64,000 nucleotides of DNA from Haemonchus contortus (lineage: Eukaryota > Nematoda > Chromadorea > Rhabditida > Trichostrongylidae), in assembly GCA_000469685.2 (NCBI GenBank), contig LS997563.1:5467781-5531780 (forward strand), in the 5' to 3' direction. Below are positions 45,755-58,627 of this stretch, piece by piece. A program made the translations under genes and the position numbers. The notes under the pieces are model-generated. The model worked only from the letters and a program-made list of their open reading frames with translations. It had not been told where the DNA came from and did no database searches. How positions within the stretch are numbered: the first letter of the stretch is position 1; each line of letters begins with the position of its first letter.

Positions 45755-46907
45755 TTAGGGTGTCCCAAAAGTTTTTGAGAAAATTTGTTTGGTTTATTCA
45801 ACACAAAAATACTGCAACAAAAAGGTGAGATCAGTAATCGAAATAGTGGCCCTCTTTAGTCACGACGTCCCTCCATCGACGGGCAGAGCACCGATGCAAC
45901 TCATCCAGAAAGAAGAGGAGCGCGACCGATCCAACCACGTAATCGTAATCCTTTCCAGCTCCTCAGCCGTCGAATCTAGCATGATGTGGTCGAGCGTTGT
46001 CCATCAAAATCAGAAACTTTGTCTGCATTCGGTGGTGAAACCGGGGCTCGAGACACCATCTCCCGCAGCTGTTCGCAGAATACCCTTGCAGTCACAGCAA
46101 CATCCTCATGTAGGATCTCATAGTAAAACAGCCGGCGGAGCAGAAGAAGAACGAGATCACCTCTTCTTTGTTGTGTGCCCCATGCTTTGCAACGGTTACT
46201 GGCCTTATGTCGATTGGTAGCCACTGCAACTTCGTGTGTGGGTTTTCATAAGAAATCCACTTCTCATCCTGAGCGATGAAGAAGCCCGTCCAAACCACTG
46301 TTTGCTTGCGGTCGAGTAGTTTCCGACACACATCGACCCGCACCCAACGCTCGCTCTCAGTCAGGGTGTGGGGGATAACTGCAGGAAGTGCTGCACGAAA
46401 GCGACGTCTGCGTAGAATGTCGTGGATGGTGGAACGGGGAGCAGACGTCGTCCTCTCCATTTCTCTCAAGCTTTGAGAAGGATTGTTTCGGACGGAGGCT
46501 AGGACAATGTCGGTCTCGGTGGAACATGGACGTCCGCTCCGTGGCGCTTCGTCGAGATGGATTTCTCTTCTAGAGAAGCGACCGTACCAGCTATAGCAGG
46601 TGGCGTGAGAAGGTGCAGTACTGCCCATCGACGACTGCAATTCATTTCGGACTGAGTGGCGGAGTGACCAGATCGGTAGTAATGAAGTAGAAGGCGCCGG
46701 TAGTCGTGTTGGTTAGGCATAATTCAAATTATGATAACTCACTTACAAAGATGGAGTAAAGTGCAATACCGTTCTATTGTTTTGACGATCTACCAAGAGT
46801 GCCCTTTTCCTGCCCTTTCGTCCAAGGCTCTGCTTTGGCGCTTTCTTGCGCAACATGGTTGCGAAATTCATGACCAAAGTTTTCTCGAAGTTTTTGGGAC
46901 ACCCTAA
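45755..46907 (-). mobile_element. mariner element with TA duplication, decayed
   Basis: Inverted ends TTAGGGTGTCCCAAAA are exact for 16 bp and similar for about 33 bp. TA lies on both sides (45753-45754 and 46908-46909), inside an AT-rich stretch. At 1153 bp it is shorter than a usual 1.3-kb mariner. The - strand holds a broken transposase. Confidence 0.92.
45831..46720 (-). pseudogene. mariner transposase, frameshifted and missing the third catalytic Asp region
   Basis: Starts MPNQHDYRRLLLHYYRSG. It shifts frame to YSWYGRFSRREIHLDEAPRS (helix-turn-helix and GRP linker), then VIPHTLTESE (WVPHELT-like), then AQDEKWISYENP with the first catalytic Asp. A second shift gives YYEILHEDVAVTARVFCEQL and a third gives ILMDNARPHHA with the second Asp. 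The SPDLAPSDYHLF region with the third Asp is deleted. The end RRWRDVVTKEGHYFDY is the normal mariner C-terminus. Confidence 0.9.
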
Positions 46908-46909
46908 TA

Positions 46910-49900
46910 ATAATATAGTATAATGTTTAACATTTAATAATATATATAATTAACAATAATTACAATATTTATACATTATAATATATTTGACATTTATTCT
47001 AATATTTATTCAAGAGGATTTGTACTTCTCCATATGCACAACCATGTTATAAGCTGTTTTTACAAAGCAGTCGCCAAATATTTACAAATTCATGTAAGCC
47101 TTTGCTTATATGTTTGTACCTAAGCCTCAGAGCATGTATTGTAAACATAAACAACATATATAAGTAACACTAAGGCGATTGTTTACACCCATGGAAATTA
47201 GAGCCCATTATGGTGGCATTTCCGTGGGAATCTCGGTGAAAGCACACCGATGTAAGTGGTGGTATACCAGACAAGATCTGCTTAGTTATGCACATCTTTT
47301 ATGAATGGATCCTCTGCTACTAGCCCAGCTTTACCTACAAATACTCCTTTCTTCAGTAGGTAGTGAAGTAGTGAAGGGATTCGAAACTACCGTATATATG
47401 TAGTTCACAAACTGCAAGAAGAATTCAGAAAAGAATATGTCATCAGCGGCTCCCAATTCTCATCCTACACACGTCATCTACTAGTTGCCCTTAACTGGAC
47501 GCTTCAATGGGTCAAGGATTCTTTATTCTTTGACGCTTCAACAATTACGTCCTCGTCAAAGCCCAAAAAACTAGGGCAATGAAAATTTGAATAAAATTGA
47601 ATTCTTTCCTTTTCTCTGAAACTTCTCGTCAAAAATTTGCCGGCGATTATTAGGGTGTGCCTTATACCGTAACCCCACCAGGCCCCCAGACTCTTCAGAC
47701 CTTCCTAGCAGTATGTAGGAAGAACCGTAATTCGAAGCAATTCAGATCTCCAGACAAATTGGAAGGCCAAAGAGATCCTTCCATGTTGAAAAGCTCCGGT
47801 CTTCGATAGGAAAGTACCCTTTCGGTTGAATGAACGACATTACTGTTTTTCACGTTTGACCTTTAAACGTGCCTGTGGGAAGATATATTCTCAAAACTCA
47901 TTAGATCCCACTTGAAATGCTATTCAATGGTTCGTAAATTAGCAGCTAAACTTGCTCTTTGAACAAGAAATAAAGTGCTTTCAATCTGGTTAACTAGATA
48001 AGTTCATTACAGCAAAGCTCAACAGGTTCCTAGAGCTTGCCGCTGAATTCAAAGTAATCATAAAACTCAATTCAAGCCATTCATGGAACTCTATGCTATA
48101 TCCCTAAATACGATGCCTAGACTTCCCTCACCCCATTAGTATTGAGAATTCCAATCGTTAGTAATGATGTGAACTACTCCCGGACGAGAGTGGGCCAGAG
48201 GGGAGAGACCCGACCATTTCAACCACATGCAGAAGATCTGTCGGAAGGTCGAGTTCTGCTCATTAAAATTTGTTCTGCCCGTCACCGCCCCACCAATCTC
48301 AATCAAGAAATGGTCAATTCCTTGAAGGCTCACTCTTTTCTTTTTTGAGAGATGTATGGCTCTCATGAGAGGAGTGTGACTCAACTTTTTCGATACTCTT
48401 AGTGAGAAAATCCCACAAATGCCTCAAAACGGAATGAAGAAGACCCGGCTTTTGACATCAAGGATTTGGAGGGATGCGGGTTTGAGTGAGCTGCCAATAA
48501 CTTGTTCCTGTAGTTGCCAGCTTATGATTGGTATACTTACACTACATTTTTTGATATAAATCAAAAAAGACCTCCCTCTCGAAAGGACTGAGAGCTCGAG
48601 TAACGCAGGACGCATAGGAAAACGGCTGGTCCCGAGTAGTAACAGATGTAGCCTTACCTTACGAGCTCTATGCAATGCCTACAACTTCTCTGAAGCACTT
48701 GCTCCGAAGCTGCAACCCTCTGCATTTCTCGTCATATACCATGAAGACTACTGAAATTACCCTACACCTAATTTCCTCCGTGCAATATCAACAATTTAGA
48801 CGGACGTTTAAAGGTCATCATGTACAAAATGTAAAGTTTCGGAAATAAAGTTTGATAAAAATTCAGCAACTCCCTAGGAAATTTCATCACGAAAAATTTT
48901 CACGACTTTCTTTCCACTAGAAAGTCGCGTCTGGAAACGCCTATATAAGCGCTTCATGTTCGACCCTACCAGGAGCTACTTTACTGATGCCTCTGCTTCA
49001 AATTTACTGTCTTTTTTATTTATTCTATGAATTAGGCATGAAAGACGATTTGACTTTGCGATTTCTGCTTTACATAAGGGCGCGAGACCAAACCATCTAA
49101 AGGGTGTAACGCTCCTATTCTTTCGGAACCTATCCTTTCATGGACTTCTAGGAGATTCGTTTCTTAGAAATCCCTTCAAAATCTGGAGTGAAGTATTTCT
49201 CTGGATTACTTCCGGCTAATTTCTTCTGAAAATGAATTTTCTTCAGTAGCATCGATAGCACTGGTTCATAGGCTTAGATCTTGGGGTAAGTCTGGATCAC
49301 GAATTCTTTTCTTGAAAATCGTCTGCAGGATTTCTATACTTTCAAAGGTCATTGGAAACAATGCTTTACCAAGATTCACCAGTTGCTATTGGAATTGCCG
49401 TTTTTTTTTTGGAATGTTTTGGCCACTTGGCATGAAAATGGTAAGGTTTTGAACTTAAGAGGGGTTTAATCCAGGTCCTTTTACTCTTTTTTTTTTAACA
49501 AAGGAAAAATACATGTGGGTCGCAGACTAGACAATCATAATTATTGTTATTTATTGTCGGTGATTTAAGATAAACAACACACAAATCATCAAAATGGTAG
49601 GCAGACATATGAAAGAAAACAAATCAAAGGCAACCCATGGTGTTGACAGGAGAGAAAACACGAGATGACAATCTTAGGGGGAGTGGGTGAAGTCATAGTC
49701 GAGGCCCTATCTTGACTAGTTGCAACTTGACAATCTATTAGAGTAATGCATTAAAAGGAGTCATTCCTCTGGAAGCTTCCGCAACACCAGTGGGTATATT
49801 TAAAGAGTATGATTTATTTTAGCTCCAGATTTCACATAGCCACTCACCTAATTATTCTCACAGGATCCTACTCGAAGCGTTCTGTACCGAGTATTCTTTT

Positions 49901-50015
49901 TAAACGGCATCGTAGGTGGCTAGGCATGAGGCAGACACTGACTGTCACCTTCCACCAGTGTATCACATTGAGAAAGGCATTCCTTGAGGTCACTGAGATC
50001 ATTACTTTCTTTAGA
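46910..50015. other. no gene supported
   Basis: AT-rich near the mariner. Short open frames only. At 48902-48930 ACGACTTTCT...AGAAAGTCG can form a small hairpin. Confidence 0.45.
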
Positions 50016-50285
50016 GGCAATTCGGTGGCAAGTGGCTCGCTATTACACTTTTATGGTCCGAGCGTCGAATCCTAAATCGATACTCGCCCAGGCCAACCAA
50101 GCATTCTATCCCTCCGAGGTCGGCTAGCTGGCACTGGAGCTAGCCAAGGCATTGGCTCGTGCATCTGATGACCACCGTGAGCTATTGTACACACTCCCTA
50201 CGCATTCAAAACGTCCTTATATTCTGAATAGAAGTCAAATGAGGAGGCGCATCCCTCAGATGGTATTGATTGACAGAAGGCTTCG
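50016..50285 (+). repeat. SINE-A copy, diverged
   Basis: Head TTCGGTGGCAAGTGGCTCGC, B box GCGTCGAATCC, CGCCCAGGCCAACCAAGC, CTATCCCTCCGAGGTCGGCT, and TTCTGAATAGAAGTCAAATG near the end. Confidence 0.88.
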
Positions 50286-52395
50286 CCCTTTTTGTTTTCA
50301 ATCAGTGAATATTAGGTAAATGAATAGCATATGTACTAATCGAGGGCGTGAAAGGAGATGAACTAATTATCGAGTTTATACTGTCAAAACAGACAATAGG
50401 GCTTCACGAGACTGCTTTAATTTAACACATTCTGATAAAGAGTCACGTCCGCAACCCCACCCTTTCATATTCCCACTTTTAAGCTCCCTTCCAGTCTTGT
50501 GTCAATGCCGTCGTTCTCAGTAGACAAAGCACTTTCTTTGTGAGCTTTCTTCGAATTCCTTCGCTCACACTTTCGCATGAGCTCAAAGCCAATGAGCAAA
50601 CAACAATACTATCAGTCACTTTCGTCTTCAGAATGAATTGTTTTGGTAGACATCAAATATGCTGACAAGGCGTTGACGTCGTCATCCCCATCATTCAAGT
50701 CCCTCTGTTTGGATGAACGCCCTAAAAGCTTTACTTGTGTCGCCCAATTCTTGGTATCACGTTCGTTCTTGACTTTTCTTTGACGTGGGTGGAAGATGCT
50801 CGTATGTATGACGTATTCCTTATTTCACTGTGTCTGATAGTCCACCATTTCAGGGCACAGCCGTCATGCGGGAGATCTGTCTACTGTAAGTTCTGCCTTT
50901 ATTTTTTGTTCAGAAATAGATTTGTTGAGTAGATAGATATAGGTATGACAGTAAAGGACAGGGACTGCCGTCAGCGATCTGTCATCATTACTTTTTTTAA
51001 AGGACGGACTGAGTTGAAGGATGGATTACACTCTTTTTTCCTGCCTCGTTTCTTTTAAAATGACCCGCTCTCAAAAACGGGGCCATAGTTGGACAGAAAC
51101 GCTCTTATTTCCAGCAACATGGGTCCCAGTAGACCCTAGATGGAGCAGAGAGTTTACGAAAATCTTGGCTAAAGTGAATCCAACCGGGTTATATTAGTTC
51201 GAAGCCCTGTTCCAGCTGCAGCTGATTTGAAGAAGTAAAATGGTAGTTAGTGTCTAGTGTTTTTACCGGAACTGCTACCCTAGTGATTCGATTTTATTGA
51301 AAACTTCAAAAAATCCATCGCGCTCTTTAGTTCATTAATAATCCATATGCATAGTAGCTCCCCATAGTGTCAGACTGGAAAATCTGAAAATCAAACTTCC
51401 GTTTTCTGAAAAATAGAACTAATTGTTGGTTTGTGATTTCATGATATGAATCTGCTACCAGTTTTTGTCGTTCCAGTTTAATTATTGCGACAATCATCTC
51501 AGTGTTGGTTACAACACAAGCACGAGTTCTACCTGGAGGAGACTACCAGTATAGAAGGATGTTGCAAGGTTTGCTTTTGTAAAATCACTTGTTTTTGGCA
51601 TTCTCGCTGTCTTTGGATTCCAAAAGCTTGGCTGGGTAGCCTGAACAGAGCCCTGTAGTTCATTTGGTTATCCATGAGTTCCATAACTCTCTCTCTGGGA
51701 ACATCAAGTACCATGGAAAAAAGTTGCAACGTCTCCTGCTGAGCTGCAACTTCCTCCGGCCCATTTCGATAATAATAATAAATATTAATAGCGTATCAGG
51801 AATTCGTTTACATGAGCAGTTGATGTAAAATTAATAAGTCTTGTGCATGAATTCTGCCAGGAAATGGAGTTCCTAGAGAGGGACGTCAGCTTAGGAAAAC
51901 CTGGAAAACTTGAAGATTTCGGGAAAATCAGTCATAATTAGGGCTCTTTCAGAAATCGTCGGTGGAGCAGGTTCACCACTACGAGGATTCCCGATGGCCA
52001 TGTTACCAGATCGACTTCCTGCACCAGTAGAGACATACTGGTAGATCCGATGCTTTCGAGCCATCCACGATTGTACAAAACTACAGTAACCCTACAGTAA
52101 AAATCAAGTTCCTTAAATGGCACAGCGATCACACCATTTAGTACTGCTATGTGATTCTAATGAAAAAAAGTCGTTTGAGTTGAGTAATTTATGATTTCTA
52201 GCAGCTTTTTAGTACATTCGTGATCCATCTGATACATATCTCTCATCATTTTTAAGTTGTTAGTGATAGAATCTCGAAATTCCGTTACCTTACTCAAGTT
52301 TCTATGTCTACTTTTACATAATATCTCTTGCCGCATGATAAAGTTCTTTTCAAGAGGAACTTCTTTTGACAATGCACAAGAAAAGATGTAACTAA
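50286..52395. other. no gene supported
   Basis: Short open frames only; no repeat recognised. Confidence 0.45.
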
Positions 52396-52686
52396 TGCAT
52401 AAAGTCTTTGGCATTAATCATTCCCTTCTGAGGGTTGCGCCCCGCACTCGACTTCTATTCAGAATCGTAGTGGCGTAATGAGTGTGTATGCGGCCTATAC
52501 AATGACTTACGGTGACCAGCCGATGCACAAGTCAGAGCTTTTATTTTTCCAGACGAGTCTGGTACCAATTAACCGAATCCGGAGGGATGGAAGGCTTGGT
52601 TGGCCTAGGCGGGCATCGATCCGGGATTCGAACCCCTCACCGTGCGTGTGAGATAGTACGCCACTGCCACTACACCACCATCGCCC
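52396..52686 (-). mobile_element. SINE-A, full-length copy
   Basis: On the - strand: GCGATGGTGGTGTAGTGGCA, B box GGGGTTCGAATCCCGG, ATCGATGCCCGCCTAGGCCA, GGTACCAGACTCGTCTGG, CACTACGATTCTGAATAGAA and the ACTTTAT end. Close to the family consensus. Confidence 0.92.
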
Positions 52687-53544
52687 TAGTAAAGAATGAG
52701 ATTATTTGAAAAAAGAAAAGTACAAAGAGAAAATTGAGTTATCCTCAGAAGAACCTATGTCCCCTATTGAGGGTGTTGCATTATGCTCAATTGGCTCACA
52801 GCGCGCTAGCTAGTTGTCTCGTTGATGACCTAGATTTTTGACCGAGTTGTCCCACTGAAAGACATACCGTTCTTCGTAGACCTGCTATCCGATAAGAAAC
52901 CGAAGGAACATACGCAGCCTGGGCTGATCAAACTTCATCCCATCCGTCCGTTCAAACTTCACGACTTTTTTGGATGAGATCCCAATGAGTAGAAACATTC
53001 AAAAACAAGAACAGCCCCGTAAAACTTCAATCTTAATTCTCTTAGCATTGAAGAAGGGCCTGTCAAGTTAATCGCATCTTCCCTCTCTACTGATATGTCC
53101 CAGAAAAGACGAAATTCAGGGAAACATTCATACTAGAAAAGTATTTGTACATAATTTGCACTGATGCACGTGAAAAGCTTCACGGGAAAAGCATGTGGGC
53201 AGAGCCTCGCGGGAAGAAGCTAATGGTAAGGGCAAATAATGTAGCTTTACTCGAATAAGAGTAAACCTGAACTATCAACGATAGGAAAGAAATTCGGGCA
53301 ATTTCTAGAAAAGTCAGCTCATCATTATCTGCGCCAATCATATGATGTGAATTGGCTCGGAACTCTTTCAGAATTAGCCTCGTTCTATTGCAATGCTCCC
53401 TCCCTCGGTCGTTTGGTTAGGGCGTCTATACTCGGAATTCATCGGGGGATTAATGAATCATCAACAGTACCTTCAAGTGGATTGAAGAACAGAAACATCC
53501 TGTTTTCGGCTTTGATCGACACCAGTCAAAATGGGCCAGAGCTT
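52687..53544. other. no gene supported
   Basis: No motif or repeat recognised. Confidence 0.45.
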
Positions 53545-53655
53545 CAACTTTTATTCAGAATCGTAGTGGCGTATGAAAGCGCCTTTGCCCTGTGGAGTGG
53601 TGCGCTGAAGCCGGTTGACGCACAAGCCAGTCATTTCCTTTCATTAGACGAGAGG
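53545..53655 (-). repeat. SINE-A fragment
   Basis: On the - strand: ACTGGCTTGTGCGTCAACCG, then TACGCCACTACGATTCTGAA. Only the middle-to-3' part remains. Confidence 0.7.
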
Positions 53656-53744
53656 TCCAGCAGTTGAAGGCACAGTTCAAGATGATTTTGAGGTACCCGT
53701 TTTTATTCGAAAACCGTGAGTATAGATTGGGAACAGTTCATCGG

Positions 53745-54180
53745 TAGTTAGGAAAGAGAAAGTATCCGCCAATTTCGAGAAAAAATGGGGCTGCTCAAAA
53801 GTAGGGACTATAGAGGTTGGACGATATTACCATGGCGAAAATAACATGCAAGGGGTATTCGGACGAGATTTTAGCCGTTGAGGTTGCACAAAGAGCTAAC
53901 TACATCAACCAAGAACTGCACAGAGTTGTCTTTCACTGTAGCTAAGGGTCATGAAAAGTTGTTTGAACTTCTTACATGGGATCCCTTGTGACCAGTGCAG
54001 CCTCTACAATGCCGATGAAACTCGTCCGAGGATACACATGGGTCGATCTTTGAGCCTTTACATCTCCCTAACTAGGCCGGTTTTCGACCTAACACATAGT
54101 GCCCGATATGATATACTTTGGGGCCTCAAATTCATCCTGTGAGGGAATTTCAGAAACCATTTTTATCGTGAACTGTGCTT
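53745..54180 (+). repeat. Repeat-B, longest copy
   Basis: Joins pieces seen separately elsewhere: the CGCCAATTTCGAGAAAAAAT start, the TCGGACGAGATTTTAGCC middle, CAGCCTCTACAATGCCGATG (shared with 18.6 kb), and the GGGGCCTCAAATTCATCCTG...CCATTTTTATCG end (shared with 8.4 kb). Nature unknown. Confidence 0.6.
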
Positions 54181-54343
54181 TTAAACGGATTCGAAGAGAT
54201 GGAAGGCTTGTCTGGTCAAACCCCTGCTGCACCTTCCGAACCGCATTTTCCCCTATTTCAAAATCAGTATGGTCAGATGAAGCGCAGAATTTTAGTTACA
54301 GGTTTAGTTATAGGTTTTATCTCCAATCCTCCTCGGAATACTA

Positions 54344-54921
54344 TTAGGTTGATGCCTAATTATTGCGGATTTTTTCAGCAAACTTTACTTGAAGGAACGA
54401 TGGAAATATCTAGGAAAGACATGTTTAAATAATTGCTCCGGAAACATATCCACCATCTACGTAAAGCACTGCTTTCCATTAGTTAGGCGGTCGAATTCCA
54501 CAGCGGAAAAGTTCCGATTCATGGAGGCGATCACGCCTTGACGTTGGTCATCAAGATATCCACTTCGTCGAAAGTTCTGTTCGTTAACCAATTTTTCAAC
54601 GGGCGATTAACGTGATAATCCATAGATGTTTCTTTTAGTGACCAGGGCGAACGTTGAAGCAGATTCCATCCCTTATTCGGCTTTGGCTGACTGTTCCATC
54701 GCCGGGAAATTTGTTGGGATCACGTTATGAGTGCGCCGCCTTCCAACATTTCTCGAAGTTATAGAGTATAATTTGGTGTATATGAAGATGACTTTCTCGA
54801 CATATTTTTGTTAAGGAAAGCGAGAAGATTGTTTCTACAACAATACCGAATTCAAAAAAACTAGTTTTATCGAGAAAAAAGAAGCCGAGAAAAAATCCGC
54901 GATAATTACGCATCAACCTAA
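54344..54921 (-). mobile_element. cecropia-type mariner, internal deletion derivative
   Basis: Inverted ends of about 33 bp start TTAGGTTGATGC and carry GCGGATTTTTTC, very like the mariner cecropia/Hsmar type. TA lies on both sides (54342-54343 and 54922-54923). At 578 bp it keeps a decayed transposase start (ILYNFEKCWKAAHS, GTVSQSRIRD) and end (DYHVNRPLKNWLTNRTFDE, YVDGGY) on the - strand. The catalytic core is lost. Confidence 0.88.
54440..54835 (-). pseudogene. mariner transposase remnant, N- and C-terminal parts fused
   Basis: Helix-turn-helix start (HLHIHQIILYNFEKCWKAAH), GTVSQSRIRD, then directly a C-terminal YHVNRPLKNWLTNRTFDEVD-like segment and DGGYV. The DE and D motifs between them are missing, and several stops are present. 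Confidence 0.7.
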
Positions 54922-54923
54922 TA

Positions 54924-55659
54924 TTTTTCGCACTACCAGTAACCAAATACTTCCTCGTAAACTATGAAAATATGAATAATCTGTTGAATTGTTTCAAAAA
55001 TAGCCAGTAAAAATAGATGGACGACAGGTGACGTCTCAATTTTAATGAAATGACGTCCTCGTACGTAATTTCATTGTGATTTTGCATTTGAAAAATATTT
55101 TGATCATTTGGCATGGATTTATAATCAGATTAAGGCAAACTTATTTGGTTATTGTTTGTTCTTCTTTGTTATATAAGTTTTCTATAACTAAATCTGACTT
55201 TTCTAAGGTTAATCAGCTCATTATTCGCCAGGCATTAGGCACATCGTCTGTTCTAATTAAGTCTCGTCAGCACATTGCCATCAATGTGCTCTATTTATAG
55301 GATCCTGCGTGGGTTTGTTGGCTTTTGTCCGATCCTTTCTTGCACTTTCAGCGACGGTGGTTCATTGGTAATTCAAATAATGAAATATTCTGACTACAAC
55401 TCTCGTGATGGAATCAAAGAGTATATTATTACCCTGAGTAGTTGAACGAGCGCATTTGTTCCCAGGGATACGCCATGCAATTGAAGTGAGCGCATCCGTT
55501 CATGGATGCGCCATGCATTTGGGCTTCAAAAACAAATATGGAAACGTTCCAATGAGCATTTGATCCTATACTGCGAATTCGCTTATGTTGTTGTTGCCAC
55601 GATAGATATCATTTAAAATTAATAAGCGATAAACCACTTTGTGCCTTTTTCTGCTCCAA
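54924..55659. other. no gene; small duplicated GCGCAT motif
   Basis: At 55450-55530 a unit GAGCGCAT(T/C)(T/C)GTTC...GG(A)T(A/G)CGCCATGCA occurs twice and may be a duplicated scrap of the SINE-A 3' end. Confidence 0.4.
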
Positions 55660-55945
55660 AGAGGAGGTGGTATAATAGCAAGAAGCGCACTATCACGCAC
55701 TCATGGTCTGCAGATTGAGTCCTAGACCAATATCCAGATATTCCTACCAAGCCTTTCATCCCTATGAAATCGGTTGTTTAGTACCAGATTCGCTGGGAGC
55801 ACAGAAAAAGGTGATTTGTTCATCGGCTGGCCACCGCGATTCATTGTACAGGTCGCATACGCACTGAAACGACACTATGATTTTGAAAAAAAAAGTCGTA
55901 TACGGGGCGCATTCTCTAAAGGGGTTCTTAACGCCAAAGCACTCA
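55660..55945 (+). repeat. SINE-A copy, moderately diverged
   Basis: Head GGAGGTGGTATAATAGCAAG, GCGCACTATCACGCACTCAT, damaged B box AGATTGAGTCC, GTACCAGATTCGCTGGGAGC, TCATCGGCTGGCCACCGCGA, GGGGCGCATTC and TTAACGCCAAA. Confidence 0.87.
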
Positions 55946-56932
55946 AATCCTTCATAATTCGCTGATACTTCTGCGCCTCATGTTCAAGTACAGTGAATTG
56001 TGCAGATCACGGAGGGAGGCACACTTGCATGAAATGTTTTTGTGGCAATTCGGTACGAATCCCTGACCAACCTACCTTGGAGCCCTTCTGAACCCTCGCC
56101 ATCAAAAACCTCATTTATCGTCTTCGTTTTGACGGATCCGATCAACCTTCACAAGGTACTGTAGGCAGATCAATTGATCTACTACAGTACCTCTGAGCAT
56201 CGTGATTGGGCAGTTTGTACAGTATACCAGATCAAACAGTAGACGACCAGATTCCTCTAATATCGTGGGGCCTAGAAATAATTCAAGAAGAGTCCATCCT
56301 AGTCCGAAGGTTAGAATAACCACCGACCGTTGTGTCTTTGTTAAAGAATTCTAAGCCTGTGGATTTAATTGAATTTCATTTGAATACGAAAAATTCCTGA
56401 AGATGCTCGTTCTCCTGTAATGTGCAAATCGAATAATCGCCTAAGACTCAGGATTATTTACTGATTCTTCTAAGAAAATTGAACGACGACTCCTCGAATG
56501 TTCCTTGGGGAGACAGATATCGAGACATAATTAAAAAGCATTGTGCGCTACCCCATGACGTTGTCGGAATTGGCAATCCTCCTGCCTTCGACCTCTTACC
56601 AAGAAACGACAGATTGCAAGTGGATAAGAGGAGCAATTCCACTACTGGGAATGGAGTCGCAATTCGCAGCACCTTCTTGAAAAAGGATTACACCGGACGC
56701 CATTACCAGCTATTTTGAGGCTCTGAAGCTGAATACATTAACTGTAATGTTTTTAAATTTAGTGCTGGGCGGGTTTCTACGAGGAACCATTCTGGGGTCA
56801 AAAATAACACTTCTAGCCCTTTATAGCAGCACCAAGGTTTCTTCGAAATGACGTAAGCCTGACTTTTTGGGAAATACTGCTCATCGCTGGCTAACTAGCA
56901 TGTGAAAAAGGCTGCTTTTCATGCTTCGGGCA
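55946..56932. other. no gene supported
   Basis: An open frame pair at 56454-56718 has no recognisable family. Confidence 0.42.
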
Positions 56933-56947
56933 TTATAAAGGACATGA

Positions 56948-57248
56948 AGGGCGGAGGTGATGTAGTGGCAAGTGGCGCACTATCTCACACTCACGGTCAA
57001 GGGTTCGAATCCCGGATCGATGCCCGCCTAGGCCAACCAAGCCTTCCATCCTTCCGGGGTCGGTGAATTGGTACCAGACTTGTCTTAGAGGATGAACGCA
57101 CTGACTTGTACTTCGGCTGGCCACCGCAAGTCATTGTATAGGTCACATACGCACCCATTACGCCACTACTCATTACGCCGAAAGTCAAGTGCGGGGGCGC
57201 ATCCCACAGACGGGAGTGATTAACGCCAAAAACTTTATCCCTTATCCT
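56948..57248 (+). mobile_element. SINE-A, near-consensus copy with target duplication
   Basis: Head GGGCGGAGGTGATGTAGTGG, perfect B box GGGTTCGAATCCC, and full body to CGCCAAAAACTTTATCCCTT ATCC. Flanking 15-bp repeats TTATAAAG(G/C)ACATGA (56933-56947 and 57249-57263) differ at one base. The 3' tail is TTTATCC-type short repeats. Confidence 0.93.
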
Positions 57249-57271
57249 TTATAAAGCACATGATGTCAGAC

Positions 57272-57350
57272 GACTTTCAAAGGATCTCTTCAGAATTCGT
57301 CATCGTAAGAGGACTTTCAAAGGATTTCTTCAAAGTTCGTCATCGTAAGG
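57272..57350. repeat. tandem duplication, 2 x 40 bp
   Basis: GACTTTCAAAGGAT(C/T)TCTTC...TTCGTCATCGTAAG occurs twice, starting at 57272 and 57312, with a few differences. Confidence 0.88.
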
Positions 57351-58627
57351 GTTTGAGCTTAGGCAGATTTGTCGGTCCAGTGATGTGTGACCGCAATAAC
57401 TCATCCAAGACAAGATCCTTTATGCGTCATTCTTCTCTACAACTTCGAATCGAGTCCCGTAGTGTCCTTTAGTATTTCTTACTCTATTACCCCTTACTTT
57501 AATGTTGTTTTGACTATACAGCGTCGGTTGAAAAGAAGGAAAAATCTCTAAAAGTATGAGTTTGAGTTTTTGTATAGATACCTGAAAAAATATTTTTGTA
57601 AGATAATTTTGTACATATACAAGGGTGCATTCAGATGTTTTGCAATCTCAAGTGGAAGTCGAGTACGCGGCGCAATCTATCACCATAGCCATTGTTCCAT
57701 TTCTTTGATAATGGGAAAATTGAATTTAGATGCTTCGAATTTCTCGTTCGGGGCCTCGGGGGTCTGTTGGGGGGGGGGGTCTGTTTGAGAGCCATCTGCG
57801 AGCTCCGAATACGTATTCCGGTCCTGGGAGGTCCCTACCATCTGGATAGCTTGACAGTGTAAGAAACAGACGGTGGTGTGTTGATGCTCATTACAGTGAA
57901 TACGGTTGATGGGCTAGAACATGTCTTCCTAGGGTTCCAAGATTCTGCAGGGTTCCCTAGTTATATATGGGCGTGCAATGCCACCCAGATATTAAACCTT
58001 GTCCTGCTTGCCACTCTAGACGGCAGCAGCTTCAATTTTACGAGTTGTACTTTTTCATAAAATCTTTAGGGGTCTTACCTCCCCCTCACCCTGCACTCTG
58101 GCCTGTTTCACAGTTCGATGCCTTTGAAAAATTACTATACATTTGAAAAAGAAACGTTTCTATCAACCGAAAAGTACAGGGAAAGCAGTGCAACTACTTC
58201 AAAGGGTACTGTATTGTAGAATTGGTGCAAATTTGACGTAATGAACAAGAAGCTTTAATGAATTCAATCTTTTCTAATCTCTTCTAAGATTGACGTCATT
58301 AAAGGAACGTAGGTCCTTCCAATTAATAACATGCACGCTTCCGTGCATCCTTTCTGCACAGCTGCATCTTCTGTATAATCTCTTGAGGATTCCCCGAGTT
58401 ATTCTGACAAAGGTAATTAAAGATAGAGTAGGCGGATGCTATACAATGGCCATAGTAGGGGCGTCACCGCCTTGTGCTCGTCATTCTCTCTTCTTTTTTA
58501 CAGCCCAAGAAGAGTTATTTTCAGGTTTTTTCGTAAAATATAACGATCTCGGCCCTTTTCTCCCACAATAAGTCGATTATATACTAACATGGATATGTGG
58601 GTGGGGACATGATTTTTTCGCTCAGGA
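57351..58627. other. no gene supported
   Basis: A G-run lies near 57770. Short open frames only. Confidence 0.45.
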
